Assembly (NCBI RefSeq): GCF_009827055.1
Contig: NZ_WUMK01000003.1
Coordinates: 372,001-436,000 of the forward strand
Length of the DNA stretch: 64,000 bases
Origin: Shinella kummerowiae
Lineage (GTDB): Bacteria > Pseudomonadota > Alphaproteobacteria > Rhizobiales > Rhizobiaceae
Reading direction: 5' to 3'
Shown here in pieces: positions 1 to 9,802 of the stretch (positions within the stretch are counted from its first letter, which is position 1; each line of letters starts with the position of its first letter). The position numbers and the translations under genes are program-made. The notes below the pieces were generated by a model. That model was given only the letters and a program-made list of their open reading frames with translations, did not search any database and was not told where the DNA came from.

Positions 1-873
1 GCAGAGCGCGAAGGTCACGCCCTCCTGCGCTAGCGTCCAGGCGATCACCACCTGCGCGATGCTGGCGCCGTAGCGCTCCGCGACCGGCCGGATCGCCTCG
101 GAGAAATCCTTGGCCTTCTGCCGGTTGGCGACCGAGAAGCGCGGGTTGCCCTTGCGCTGGTCGTCGCCGGAAAACACACGGTCCGGGCCGATCGTGCCTG
201 ACAGCAGGCCGAGTGCCAGCGAGGAATAGCTGAGCGTCGACACACCGTTCTTGATAGTAAGCGGCAGCAGGTCCGCCTCGATCTCACGATCGATCATGCT
301 GAACCGCTCCTGGATCGCATCGAGCGACCCGGTGGCAATATACTGTTCGAGTTCCGACCGGTTGACATTGCTTGCGCCGATCGCGCGGATCTTGCCGGCC
401 TGCTTCAGCTCCTCCAGCGCTGCGACGGTCTCCTCGATCGGCGTCGTCGGGTCCTGCCAGTGGGTGATGTAGAGATCGATATAATCCGTGCCGAGCCGGC
501 GAAGGCTTTCCTCCACCTCGTGGATGATCGAGTCCCGCCCGAGATAGCGATGCACCGGCTTGCCATCCTGGTCGAAGAAATGCTTGCCTTTCTCAGTGTG
601 CCAGACGAGACCGCATTTCGTGGCGATCACCGCCTTATCACGTCGGCCGGCCAGCGCCTTGCCGACGATTTCTTCCGACCTGCCGAGGCCATAGGCCGGC
701 GCCGTATCGATCAGCGTCACGCCGGCATCGAGAGAGGCCTGGATGGCGGCAATCGATTCCGCCTCGTCCGTACCGCCCCACATCCAGCCACCAATCGCCC
801 AGGTGCCGAGGCCGACGGCAGAGGCCTTGACGCCGGAGCGCCCGATGTCACGGGTCAATTGTTCGCCGCTCAT
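1..873 (-). CDS. Aldo/keto reductase, C-terminus outside window
   Basis: NAD(P)H-dependent aldo/keto reductase, probably acting on a sugar or sugar-derived carbonyl imported by the adjacent ABC system. Reading leftward from the ATG at 873 gives 291 open codons to the window edge with no stop, so the gene is truncated here; family members usually have about 310-340 residues. Family hallmarks are visible: VGLGTWAIGGWMWGG near the N-terminus, LIDTAPAYGLGRSEEIVGKA with the catalytic Asp and Tyr, the Lys in VIATKCGL, and DLYITHWQDP with the active-site His. Its ATG overlaps the stop of the SorC-type regulator in an ATGA motif, so it is translationally coupled to that gene and is the last visible member of the leftward sugar operon. 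The substrate is not predictable from sequence. Confidence 0.9.
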   Translation of the reverse strand, partial: MSGEQLTRDIGRSGVKASAVGLGTWAIGGWMWGGTDEAESIAAIQASLDAGVTLIDTAPAYGLGRSEEIVGKALAGRRDKAVIATKCGLVWHTEKGKHFFDQDGKPVHRYLGRDSIIHEVEESLRRLGTDYIDLYITHWQDPTTPIEETVAALEELKQAGKIRAIGASNVNRSELEQYIATGSLDAIQERFSMIDREIEADLLPLTIKNGVSTLSYSSLALGLLSGTIGPDRVFSGDDQRKGNPRFSVANRQKAKDFSEAIRPVAERYGASIAQVVIAWTLAQEGVTFALC

Positions 874-1877
874 GCGGAAAATCCTTCCTGGGATGCAATG
901 TCGAGAATGCGCGCGCCGGTCGCCTCATCGGTGACAAGCGTGTCGAGGTGGTTGCCACGCAGCACGCTGAGAATGGAGCCGGCCTTGTTAAGGCCGCTCG
1001 CGACGCCAATCTTCGTCGGGATCGAGGCGAATTCCTCGAGTGTCAGCGAGACCAGCGAGCGATTGAGGCTGTAGTCGCAAACCCGGCCCTCACCATCGAG
1101 CAGATGGGCGAGCAGTTCGGCGCTCGCGCCGGAATGCTCGATCGCGTTGCGGTCCTCGCTGGAGGAGGGGTGCAGGTCGTAATAGGTCGAGTCCGTGCTC
1201 AGGATCGAGCCGATGCCGACCACCGCCACCTTCGCCTCGCGGCCGCGCTGAAACACATCGGCGACGGACCGCATGTTCATCAGCATCGCGCGCTGCGCGG
1301 CATCGTCGGCGAAAAGCGGTGCGTGGATCTGGTAGGAGCGCCCGCCAAGCCGGTCGGCCATCAGCGTCGAGACGTGGTTGACGTCGGTATAGTGTTTGCC
1401 CTGCACGCAGCCCGTTGCCGGTATAACCTCGACATCGAAGCGGCGTGCTGCCTGCAGACCGGCCACGACGGCGCTGACGCCCTTGCCGCCGGTGATGCAG
1501 ATCGTGTCGCCATCGGCGATTTCTTCGAGCAGCAGCCGGGCTGCCGCTTCACCGACCGCTTGCAACGCGGTCTGCGGATTGTCGGAGACCGTCGGCACCA
1601 CGACGGCGCGGCTGATGCCGCCGAGCGCCAGAAGCCGCTCTTCCATGTCGACCAGCGGCTCCACCGGCGACTTGATCTTGATCTCGACGAGGCCGAGCTG
1701 GCGGCCGCGCTTGATGAGGCGGTTGACGGTGGCATGCGAGAGGCCGAGCTGGTCGGCGATCTGCGCCTGCGTCAGGCCTTCCAGGAAGTGCAGCACGAGC
1801 GCCTGGTGCATCTGGCGGGCGATCACGATCTCTTCGCGCGGCGCGGTCGTCTTGGGTTTCAGCTTGGCGATCGGCAT
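870..1877 (-). CDS. SorC-family sugar-binding transcriptional regulator
   Basis: A 335-residue SorC-type regulator: an N-terminal helix-turn-helix (about residues 30-60, LTQAQIADQLGLSHATVNRL) followed by a long sugar-phosphate-isomerase-like effector domain containing GDTICITGGKGVSAVV and VAVVGIGSIL. These proteins sense a phosphorylated sugar and control the matching catabolic operon. The gene lies between the ABC permease (stop one base past this ATG) and the aldo/keto reductase (ATGA overlap), so it is inside the operon it probably controls. The perfect palindrome TGAAATATATTTCA upstream of the binding-protein gene is the best candidate for its operator. Family assignment is firm; effector and repressor/activator mode are inferred. 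Confidence 0.9.
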   Translation of the reverse strand: MPIAKLKPKTTAPREEIVIARQMHQALVLHFLEGLTQAQIADQLGLSHATVNRLIKRGRQLGLVEIKIKSPVEPLVDMEERLLALGGISRAVVVPTVSDNPQTALQAVGEAAARLLLEEIADGDTICITGGKGVSAVVAGLQAARRFDVEVIPATGCVQGKHYTDVNHVSTLMADRLGGRSYQIHAPLFADDAAQRAMLMNMRSVADVFQRGREAKVAVVGIGSILSTDSTYYDLHPSSSEDRNAIEHSGASAELLAHLLDGEGRVCDYSLNRSLVSLTLEEFASIPTKIGVASGLNKAGSILSVLRGNHLDTLVTDEATGARILDIASQEGFSA

Positions 1878-1878
1878 G

Positions 1879-2868
1879 TCAGGCAGCCTTCCGCTTGTGC
1901 ATGAAGTGATCGATGGAGACGGCGGCGAGCAGGATGCAGCCCTTGATCATGTCCTGCCAGTAGACGGAGACATTGAGCAGGATCAGCGAGGATGTGACGA
2001 CTGAGAGCAATGCAATGCCGAGGATGGCGCCGAGAATGGTGCCCGAGCCGCCGTTGAGCGAGGCCCCGCCGATAACGGCCGCAGCGATGATGTTCAGCTC
2101 CATGCCGGCACCGAAGGTGGGCGTGGCGGCCCCGAAGCGGGACATATAGATGACGCCTGCCACACCGGCTAGCGTCGAACACAGCACCGTCACCCAGAAT
2201 TTCACCTGGTTGGTCTTGATGCCGGAATAGAGCGCGGCCTTCTCGTTGCTGCCGGTGTAGAAGACCTTGCGGAAGGCAGTCGCCCGGCGCAGCAGGAAAT
2301 CGAACAGCACGACGACGGCGACGAAGATCAGGATGACATAGGGCACGCCGTAAAAGGTGCCCTGCCCCACCGCCTTGAAGCCGGCCGGCAGCGTGAAGAG
2401 CGAGAGCGGTGTGCCCTTGGTGATGATGAGGCAGAGGCCGCGCACGATCACCATGGCCGCCAGCGACGTGATGAAGTGGTTGAGCCCGACGACCGTCACG
2501 AAGAAGCCCATGGCGCCGCCGATGGCGCTGCTGGCCAGGATGCCGATCAGCGAGGCCGTCCACGGGTCGAGCCCTGCGAGGAACAACGAGCCGGAGAGCA
2601 CCATCGCGAAGCAGACGACGGAGCCGACCGCGAGATCGATGCCGCCGACGATGAGCAGGATCGTCATGCCGACGACGACGATGCCTTCGACGGAAAAGCT
2701 CATCAGCATGGCGCGGAAATTACCGAGCGTCAGGAAGTGCGGCGAGGCGAAGCTCATGACCACGCAGAGCGCAAGGATGATCGCGATCAGCCCGGCCTCG
2801 CGCATCGTGCCGAGGCGTTTGAAGGGCGATGTCTTCGGCGCGCCGGCCGTCATCGTGTCGATTGCCAT
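1879..2868 (-). CDS. CUT2-type sugar ABC transporter permease (RbsC-like)
   Basis: Inner-membrane permease of a ribose/galactose-class (CUT2) importer, 329 residues from the chosen start. The sequence is a run of hydrophobic helices with the family landmarks GGIDLAVGSVV (about residue 70) and AAAVIGGASLNGGSGTILGA (about residue 255). I start at the ATG at 2868 (MAIDTMTAG) because GGGAGAG lies 7-8 bases upstream; an in-frame ATG at 2901 adds 11 residues but would overlap the ATPase gene. It is third in the operon after binding protein and ATPase and is expected to work as a homodimer with them. A single permease gene is normal for CUT2 systems. Confidence 0.93.
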   Translation of the reverse strand: MAIDTMTAGAPKTSPFKRLGTMREAGLIAIILALCVVMSFASPHFLTLGNFRAMLMSFSVEGIVVVGMTILLIVGGIDLAVGSVVCFAMVLSGSLFLAGLDPWTASLIGILASSAIGGAMGFFVTVVGLNHFITSLAAMVIVRGLCLIITKGTPLSLFTLPAGFKAVGQGTFYGVPYVILIFVAVVVLFDFLLRRATAFRKVFYTGSNEKAALYSGIKTNQVKFWVTVLCSTLAGVAGVIYMSRFGAATPTFGAGMELNIIAAAVIGGASLNGGSGTILGAILGIALLSVVTSSLILLNVSVYWQDMIKGCILLAAVSIDHFMHKRKAA

Positions 2869-2890
2869 TCCCGTCTCTCCCAGTTTCTTC

Positions 2891-4417
<1,527 letters not shown>

Positions 4418-4455
4418 CGTCTTTCCTCTCTTCCCTCGGCTTTCGTCCATGGACA

Positions 4456-4576
4456 CCCCCCTCATTCCCCTGCCGGGACCTTCTCCCCGCTGGGGAGAAG
4501 GGGAAGATCGCCGGCATCTCCTTTTCCCTTCTCCCCAACGGGGAGCAGGTGGCCCAAAAGGGCCGGATGAGGGGGC
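4456..4576. repeat. Palindromic intergenic element (Rhizobiaceae mosaic type)
   Basis: About 120 bp bounded by a perfect inverted repeat, CCCCCTCAT (4457-4465) and ATGAGGGGG (4567-4575). Inside are three hairpins: CCTTCTCCCC-GCT-GGGGAGAAGG (4479-4501), CCTTCTCCCC-AAC-GGGGAGCAGG (4527-4549) and GGCCC-AAAA-GGGCC (4551-4564). Arms of the CTTCTCCCC/GGGGAGAAG type are typical of short intergenic mosaic elements scattered in rhizobial genomes (family knowledge; the exact family name is not verified). It sits between the binding-protein gene and the ATPase gene of one operon, so it is transcribed and may lower expression of the downstream genes relative to the binding protein. Confidence 0.75.
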
Positions 4577-4602
4577 TTGCCGCAGACACTTGCCCATTCT
4601 CC

Positions 4603-4626
4603 CATCCGCGCCTCGCGGCGCGGATG
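4603..4626. repeat. 10-bp perfect stem-loop after the binding-protein gene
   Basis: CATCCGCGCC-TCGC-GGCGCGGATG forms a perfect 10-bp stem with a 4-base loop, 17 bases past the stop of the periplasmic binding-protein gene on the transcribed (minus) strand. No T-run follows, so it is not a classic intrinsic terminator. A stem here would stabilise the 3' end of the binding-protein message or cause partial termination, which is common in sugar ABC operons where the binding protein is needed in excess. Confidence 0.55.
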
Positions 4627-4642
4627 GCGTTCGCTTGGGAGC

Positions 4643-5671
4643 TTACTCCTCGATGCCCTTGGTGCCGCGACGCTTCAGGTACTTGTCCCAATAAAAGTCG
4701 TCGGCATTTTCGGCGGTCACGATCGACAGGCCATTGTCGACGACCGGGATGCTCATCGGGTTGAAGCCCGAGCGCTTGGCGTCGTTCATCGGGTCGATGA
4801 GTTCCGGGTGCTTGGCGAGCCACAGCAGCATGAAGCCCATATAACCCTGCATGCCCTGGTTCGGGTTGATCGAGCCGAACACTTCGCCGGCCTTGATCAT
4901 GTCGAGGATGTTGGCGTTGACGTCCGCGCACATGACGAGGACCTTGCCGCCCGATTCCTTGTTGGCCTGCGCCGCGCCGATGGCGGAGTTGGCTTCCGGC
5001 ATGAAGACCGCGCCGAGGTTCGGGTTGGCCTGGATCAAGCTCGACAGACCCTGATAGGCCTTGGTCGGATCCTGGTTGGAGGCCGCACGGCCGACCAGCT
5101 TCATGTCCGGCCACTTCTCTTCCATGCGGGCGATGAAGGCAGCAATGCGCTTGTCGTGGTTGTCCTGGCCCGGATTTTCGAGCACCGCATATTCGCCCTT
5201 GCCACCCATCTTCTCGGCAATCGCGTCGGCCGCATAGGTGCCTTCGCGGGTGTTGTCCGAGGTGATGAAGGACACGCGCTTGGAGAGCGGCGAGTCGGCC
5301 GCAAATGTCACGACCGCCGTGCCCTGGTCGATGGCACGGTTGATCGGCTCGATGAACGGGTCGGAGTTCATCGGATGTACGAGGATGCCGGCCGGGTTCT
5401 GGGCGAGCGCCTGGTCGAAGGTGGCGATCTGCTTGTTGACGTCATATTCCGGCGTGCCGGTATATTCCGTTTCGCAGCCGAGCTGCTGGCCGGCCTGCTT
5501 GAACATTTCATAGACCGGGAACCAGTATTCGACGCCCGAGACCATGACGTTCATGACATATTTTTCGCCCGGCTTGCAGCGGAACGGGTTTTCCGTCTCG
5601 GCGGCGGCGGAACCGGCAAAAAGCGTGGCTGCAAGGACCGCCATCGCGGTCGTGCTGAGAAAAGTGCGCAA
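4643..5671 (-). CDS. Periplasmic sugar-binding protein (RbsB/TorT-like, CUT2)
   Basis: Substrate-binding protein of the CUT2 importer, 342 residues, periplasmic. From a TTG start at 5671 it begins MRTFLSTTAMAVLAATLF with a clear Sec signal peptide ending SAAA/ETENP. The TTG is chosen because GAGGAGG lies four bases upstream; an ATG at 5644 would cut into the signal peptide, and longer in-frame starts give no sensible N-terminus. The mature part is a periplasmic-binding-protein-4 fold (NVMVSGVEYWFPVYEMFKQA, ILVHPMNSDPFIEPINRAID, GSINPNQGMQGYMGFM). First gene of the leftward operon, followed by stem-loops that separate it from the ATPase gene. Substrate unknown. Confidence 0.92.
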   Translation of the reverse strand: MRTFLSTTAMAVLAATLFAGSAAAETENPFRCKPGEKYVMNVMVSGVEYWFPVYEMFKQAGQQLGCETEYTGTPEYDVNKQIATFDQALAQNPAGILVHPMNSDPFIEPINRAIDQGTAVVTFAADSPLSKRVSFITSDNTREGTYAADAIAEKMGGKGEYAVLENPGQDNHDKRIAAFIARMEEKWPDMKLVGRAASNQDPTKAYQGLSSLIQANPNLGAVFMPEANSAIGAAQANKESGGKVLVMCADVNANILDMIKAGEVFGSINPNQGMQGYMGFMLLWLAKHPELIDPMNDAKRSGFNPMSIPVVDNGLSIVTAENADDFYWDKYLKRRGTKGIEE

Positions 5672-5820
5672 AAATCCTCCTCGAGGCCGAAGCCCCTCCC
5701 AAAAAGCCCGAGGGCGTCGAGATGACGCCGCTGATCGCGTTGAAACCCGAACTTCCTCCTCGAAGTCCGGTATGGGCAGGTAATCGCAAAGCAGACCGCC
5801 TGTCAATATAATTCATACGA

Positions 5821-5834
5821 TGAAATATATTTCA
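5821..5834. promoter_or_regulatory. Perfect palindrome, candidate operator of the sugar operon
   Basis: TGAAATATATTTCA is a perfect 14-bp palindrome about 150 bp upstream of the binding-protein start. A second overlapping dyad (TTCAT-ACG-ATGAA) abuts it, and further TGAAAT half-sites lie at 5845 and 5864. The region between the dmeF stop and the binding-protein gene has no open frame and must hold the sugar operon promoter. The SorC-type regulator encoded in the operon is the natural ligand, but that link is inference. Confidence 0.5.
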
Positions 5835-5925
5835 GGTTGCAGACATGAAATCAAGGTCACCGGCTGAAATATCTTGCAAGCGAGCACGGATAGCAAGCGA
5901 CACCCACGGCGTCGCCCCTGCGCCC

Positions 5926-6888
5926 CTAAGCCGGCTGAACTTCGACGGTCACATGCGAGAGGGCGCCGAGATGGGCCAGGCGCGCCTTGTAAATGGCCGG
6001 CGCCTTCGGTTCGGGAGAGACAATGGACACGATCGCCGCATGATGGCCCGGACCAACCTGCCAGACATGGAGATCCGTGATGCGCTCCTGGCCATGCTCC
6101 AGCGCCGTGCGGATGCCGTCCACCAGTCCCTCTCCTTGCGGGACCGCATCGACGAGAACCCCGCCGGTCTCGCGGATAAGGCTCCATGACCAGCGCACAA
6201 TGACGAGCGCGCCGACAACACCCATGGCCGGATCCGCCCAGAGCCAGCCATAGCTGCGGCCAAGCAGAAGGGCGACGATGGCAAGAACCGAGGTCAGCGC
6301 ATCCGCCAGCACATGCAGATAGGCAGCACGCAGATTGTTGTCACGGCGATGGTGACCATGATCGTGATGATCGTGACCATGGCCGTGGTCATGCGAATGT
6401 GCATGGCCGTGTGAATGGTGATGATGCCCGGGGTCGTCGCGTAGCAGCCACGCGCTCAGCAAATTGACGGCGAGGCCGGCGACGGCAACGGCAATCGCCT
6501 GCTCGAAGCCGATGGCGACGGGATTTGCAAGCCGCACAAAACTTTCCCAGCCAATGAGGAGCGCGATCAGCGCCAGCACGATGGCACTGGCAAAACCGGC
6601 GAGATCGCCAAGCTTGCCCGTACCGAAGGTGAAGCGTGGGTCGCGGGCGTGGCGACGGGCGTAGGAATAGGCAAGGGCTGCGATGAGCATGGCGCCGGCA
6701 TGGGTCGACATGTGCCAGCCATCCGCCACCAGCGCCATCGAGCCGTACACCGTGCCAGCGACGATTTCCGCCGCCATCATGCCCGACGTCAGCACGATGA
6801 CGAGCCAGACCTTGCGCTCATTTCTGTGATGATCCGCACCGAGGAAGACGTGGTCATGCGTGCGGTTTGCCGTGGGGTTGGTCGTCAT
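5926..6888 (-). CDS. dmeF: Cation diffusion facilitator, DmeF-type Co/Ni exporter
   Basis: Inner-membrane cation diffusion facilitator, 320 residues, exporting divalent metal (Co2+/Ni2+ in characterised rhizobial DmeF). Transmembrane helices carry the CDF site residues in MVADGWHMSTHAG and LHVLADALTSV. Between helices IV and V is a very histidine-rich loop (about residues 165-195, HHHHSHGHAHSHDHGHGHDH), expected to bind metal in the cytoplasm. The C-terminal domain (ITDLHVWQVGPGHHA) has the usual ferredoxin-like fold. Start at 6888 (MTTNPTANRTHDH) has GGAAGGA upstream. It follows the RcnR/CsoR-type repressor gene by 24 bases; the pair matches the dmeRF operon described in Rhizobium leguminosarum and Agrobacterium. 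Confidence 0.93.
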   Translation of the reverse strand: MTTNPTANRTHDHVFLGADHHRNERKVWLVIVLTSGMMAAEIVAGTVYGSMALVADGWHMSTHAGAMLIAALAYSYARRHARDPRFTFGTGKLGDLAGFASAIVLALIALLIGWESFVRLANPVAIGFEQAIAVAVAGLAVNLLSAWLLRDDPGHHHHSHGHAHSHDHGHGHDHHDHGHHRRDNNLRAAYLHVLADALTSVLAIVALLLGRSYGWLWADPAMGVVGALVIVRWSWSLIRETGGVLVDAVPQGEGLVDGIRTALEHGQERITDLHVWQVGPGHHAAIVSIVSPEPKAPAIYKARLAHLGALSHVTVEVQPA

Positions 6889-6912
6889 GGTTTGGTCCTT
6901 CCGTCTCACCGG

Positions 6913-7185
6913 CTATTTCAGATAGGTCCTGATGACCTCGATCAGCTCCTCGCCGCCATGGCGACGACCGGCCTCGGTTTCAGCCTCCACCACGTGATGG
7001 CGCAGATGATCCTCCATCACCTCTGCGGTCAGACCCGCCAGAGCGCCGCGCACCGACGCGAGCTGACGCAAGATCTCTCCGCATCCCGCCTCGCCTTCCA
7101 GCGCGCGTTCGATGCCCTCCATCTGCCCTTTGAGGCGCCGGACACGGGCAATCAGCTTATCTTTCTGGTGGACAGTATGGCTCAT
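6913..7185 (-). CDS. dmeR: RcnR/CsoR-family metal-sensing repressor DmeR
   Basis: All-helical metal sensor of 90 residues. With the ATG at 7185 the protein starts MSHTVHQ, and the nickel/cobalt ligand set of RcnR falls in register: His3, Cys35 (GCGEIL), His60 and His64 (MEDHLRHHV). This favours RcnR/DmeR function over the copper (CsoR) or formaldehyde (FrmR) branches. A GTG three codons upstream is possible but would displace His3. It heads the two-gene operon with the CDF exporter; the G6-centred dyad directly upstream is the expected operator, giving derepression by Co/Ni. Confidence 0.93.
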   Translation of the reverse strand: MSHTVHQKDKLIARVRRLKGQMEGIERALEGEAGCGEILRQLASVRGALAGLTAEVMEDHLRHHVVEAETEAGRRHGGEELIEVIRTYLK

Positions 7186-7201
7186 GGCAGGCACCGCAAT
7201 T

Positions 7202-7225
7202 TATAATATACCCCCCTATACTATA
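7202..7225. promoter_or_regulatory. DmeR/RcnR-type operator
   Basis: A dyad of TATAATATA (7202-7210) and TATACTATA (7217-7225) flanks a run of six C (six G on the transcribed strand). AT-rich inverted arms around a G/C6 tract are the signature of RcnR/DmeR-class operators. It begins 16 bases upstream of the dmeR start and would overlap the promoter, fitting autorepression. Confidence 0.8.
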
Positions 7226-7279
7226 TTTCCGATGACCACGACAGGGCATTGAACGTTCATTTCGACGCACGAAAACGAA

Positions 7280-7301
7280 ACCTCGGCCCGGAAGCCGAGG
7301 T
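7280..7301 (-). terminator. Intrinsic terminator of the dehydrogenase operon
   Basis: An 8-bp perfect stem, ACCTCGGC (7280-7287) with GCCGAGGT (7294-7301), and a 6-base loop. On the minus strand it is followed by TTTCGTTTTCG. It lies about 60 bases past the stop of the dimethylglycine-dehydrogenase-like gene and closes that transcription unit before dmeR. Confidence 0.75.
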
Positions 7302-7360
7302 CGACAAAGATGGATGTGGCAGCCTTCCAAACCTGGAGAGACTTTCCGGCTTTCGGCTGC

Positions 7361-9802
7361 TCAGGCCTTCACCCGCGCAGCCGTCGGATCATAAAGCGGC
7401 TCCAGATGGATTTTCGCCGGTGTGCGTTCCATCGCGACGACCAGTTCGTAGGTGCCTTCTGCAAGAAAGGCATCGTCCACGCCCTCGGCGCGACGCACAT
7501 AGCCGTAGCCGACATTCTTGCCGAGCGTGTAGCCATAGCCACCGCTTGTGAGATAACCGACCGGCTCGCCGTTCCTCAGGATCGTTTCACGGCCGACCAG
7601 CACGATATTCGGGTCATCGACCGTGAAGCCGGCGAACGCCTTCTTGCGCGTCTCGGCCTGTGCGCTTTCCAGCGACCGACGGCCGAGGAAGTCGGTCTCC
7701 TTGCGCAGCTTCACCGCCCAGCCGAGGCCGGCATCGAAGGGCGTGTCGTTCGGCGTGATGTCCGAACCCCAGGCGCGATAGCCCTTTTCAAGGCGTAGCG
7801 ATTCCAGCGCCCGATAGCCGACGGGGCGGATATTGTGGGGGGCGCCCGCCGCCATGAGCGCGTCGAAGACGGCGCCGATGACGCCGATCGGCACGTGCAG
7901 TTCCCAGCCGAGTTCGCCGACATAGGTGACGCGCAGCGCCCGGACCGGATGTCCGGCAATGGCGATTTCGCGCACATGGCCGAACGGGAAGTCGGCGTTG
8001 GAGACGTCCGCATTGGTCGCCGCAGCGAGCACGTTGCGCGCCTTCGGCCCCATCAGCGAGAGCGTGCCGAATTCTTCCGTCACGTCACGCAACGAGACGT
8101 CGAAGCCGGCCGGAACGTGGTCGGCAATCCAGCCGAGGTCATGCGTGCGGAAGCCTGTGCCCGTGACGATGTAGAATTTGTCGTCCGAAAGTCGCGCCAC
8201 CGTCAGATCCGCCTCGATGCCGCCGCGGCTGTTGAGGAGCTGGGTATAGGTGAGCCGGCCCGCCGGCTTGCCGACATCGTTGGCGCAGATCCAGTCAAGT
8301 GCCTTCAGCGCGTCCTGGCCCGTCATCTCGTATTTGGCGAAGGAGGACTGATCGAAGATGCCGACGGCCTCGCGCACATGGCGGTGTTCTTCGCCAACGG
8401 CGGCAAACCAGTTCTGCCGGCCCATCGAATAGACGTCTTTCGGCTCGATACCTTTCGGTGCAAACCAGTTCGGGCGCTCCCAGCCGAGTTTCGAGCCGAA
8501 GACGGCACCATGCGCCTTCAGGCGCTCATAAAGCGGCGAGACGACGCGCGGGCGGCCGCTTTCGTATTCCTCGTGCGGGAAGCCGATCGTGTAATGTTTG
8601 CCATAGGCCTCCAGGGTGCGGTCGAGCACCCATTGGCGGTCCCGGTGCATGCCGGCGAAGCGGCGGATATCGACGACCCAAAGGTCGAGCGGCGCCTCGC
8701 CATCGACCACCCATTGCGCCAGCACCCACCCGGCACCACCGCCGGACGCAATACCGAAGGCGTTGAAGCCGGCGCCGACGAACATGTTCCTGCATTCCGG
8801 CGCGACACCCAGAATGAAGTTGCCGTCCGGCGTGAAACTCTCCGGCCCGTTGATCATCTGCTTGACGCCGACCGTTTCCAGCGCCGGCACGCGGGCAATC
8901 GCCTGCTCCATATGCTGCTCGAAGTGGTCGAAATCGTCGTCGAACAGGCGGAAAGCCCACTCATCGGGCACGTCGCCCGTGGTCCAGGGCTGCGGGTTCG
9001 GCTCATAGCCGCCCATCACCAGCCCGCCGACTTCCTCCTTGAAATAGGTGCGCCGGTCGGGATCGCGGATGGTCGGGGCGTCGGTCGACAGGCCGGATAT
9101 CTTTTCGGTGATGATATATTGGTGCTTGACCGGCTGGAGCGGCACGTTGATGCCCGCCATGGCGCCCACCTGCCGCGCCCACTGGCCGGCGCAGTTGACC
9201 ACCTTGTCGCAGGCGATGTCGCCGAGCGTGGTGCGCACATGCGTGATGCAGCCATCCTTCATCTCGAAACCGGTGACGCGCACGTTCTCGACGATCTTCG
9301 CGCCGTGCATGCGTGCACCCCTCGCAAGCGACTGGGTGATGTCGGAGGGGCTCGCCTGCCCGTCCGTCGGCAGGAAGCTGGCGCCGACGAGATCGCCGAC
9401 TTCCATCAGGGGCCACATGGTCTTCACCTCCTGCGGCGTCAACAGGTGCATGTCCATGCCAAAACTCTTGGCCGTCGTGGCGAGGCGGCGGTACTCGGTC
9501 CAGCGGTCCTGATTGGTGGCAAGGCGCAGGCATCCCGACATCTTCCAGCCCGTGGCAAGGCCCGTTTCGGCCTCGAGGTCCTTATAGAGGTCGACGGAGT
9601 ATTTCAGGACGCGGGTGATCGACGCCGAAGAGCGCAACTGACCGACGAGACCTGCCGCATGCCAGGTCGAGCCGGAAGTCAGCGTGCCCTGTTCGAGCAG
9701 GACGACATCCGCCTTGTGATCACGCGCAAGGTGATAGGCCGTCGAGCAGCCGATGATGCCGCCGCCGATGACAACGATCTCGGCATGGGATGGCAGGGTC
9801 AT
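7361..9802 (-). CDS. Dimethylglycine/sarcosine dehydrogenase-like flavoprotein with GcvT domain
   Basis: An 813-residue enzyme of the dimethylglycine/sarcosine dehydrogenase family, which oxidatively demethylates N-methyl amino acids and passes the one-carbon unit to tetrahydrofolate. The N-terminal half is a DAO-type FAD domain with IVVIGGGIIGCSTAYHLA and STWHAAGL, where the His matches the covalent-FAD site of the family. The C-terminal half is an aminomethyltransferase (GcvT) fold, about residues 430-810 (YVGELGWELHVP, GYRALESLRLEKGYRAWG). Start at 9802 overlaps the upstream phosphotransferase stop (ATGA), so the two are coupled. Many family members act on substrates other than dimethylglycine, so the substrate is left open. 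Confidence 0.9.
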   Translation of the reverse strand: MTLPSHAEIVVIGGGIIGCSTAYHLARDHKADVVLLEQGTLTSGSTWHAAGLVGQLRSSASITRVLKYSVDLYKDLEAETGLATGWKMSGCLRLATNQDRWTEYRRLATTAKSFGMDMHLLTPQEVKTMWPLMEVGDLVGASFLPTDGQASPSDITQSLARGARMHGAKIVENVRVTGFEMKDGCITHVRTTLGDIACDKVVNCAGQWARQVGAMAGINVPLQPVKHQYIITEKISGLSTDAPTIRDPDRRTYFKEEVGGLVMGGYEPNPQPWTTGDVPDEWAFRLFDDDFDHFEQHMEQAIARVPALETVGVKQMINGPESFTPDGNFILGVAPECRNMFVGAGFNAFGIASGGGAGWVLAQWVVDGEAPLDLWVVDIRRFAGMHRDRQWVLDRTLEAYGKHYTIGFPHEEYESGRPRVVSPLYERLKAHGAVFGSKLGWERPNWFAPKGIEPKDVYSMGRQNWFAAVGEEHRHVREAVGIFDQSSFAKYEMTGQDALKALDWICANDVGKPAGRLTYTQLLNSRGGIEADLTVARLSDDKFYIVTGTGFRTHDLGWIADHVPAGFDVSLRDVTEEFGTLSLMGPKARNVLAAATNADVSNADFPFGHVREIAIAGHPVRALRVTYVGELGWELHVPIGVIGAVFDALMAAGAPHNIRPVGYRALESLRLEKGYRAWGSDITPNDTPFDAGLGWAVKLRKETDFLGRRSLESAQAETRKKAFAGFTVDDPNIVLVGRETILRNGEPVGYLTSGGYGYTLGKNVGYGYVRRAEGVDDAFLAEGTYELVVAMERTPAKIHLEPLYDPTAARVKA

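Noticed and set aside
4418-4597. N-terminal extension of the sugar ABC ATPase to 4597
   Set aside because: The extra 60 codons are translated palindromic repeat sequence; the ATG at 4417 has a good ribosome site and matches the family N-terminus.
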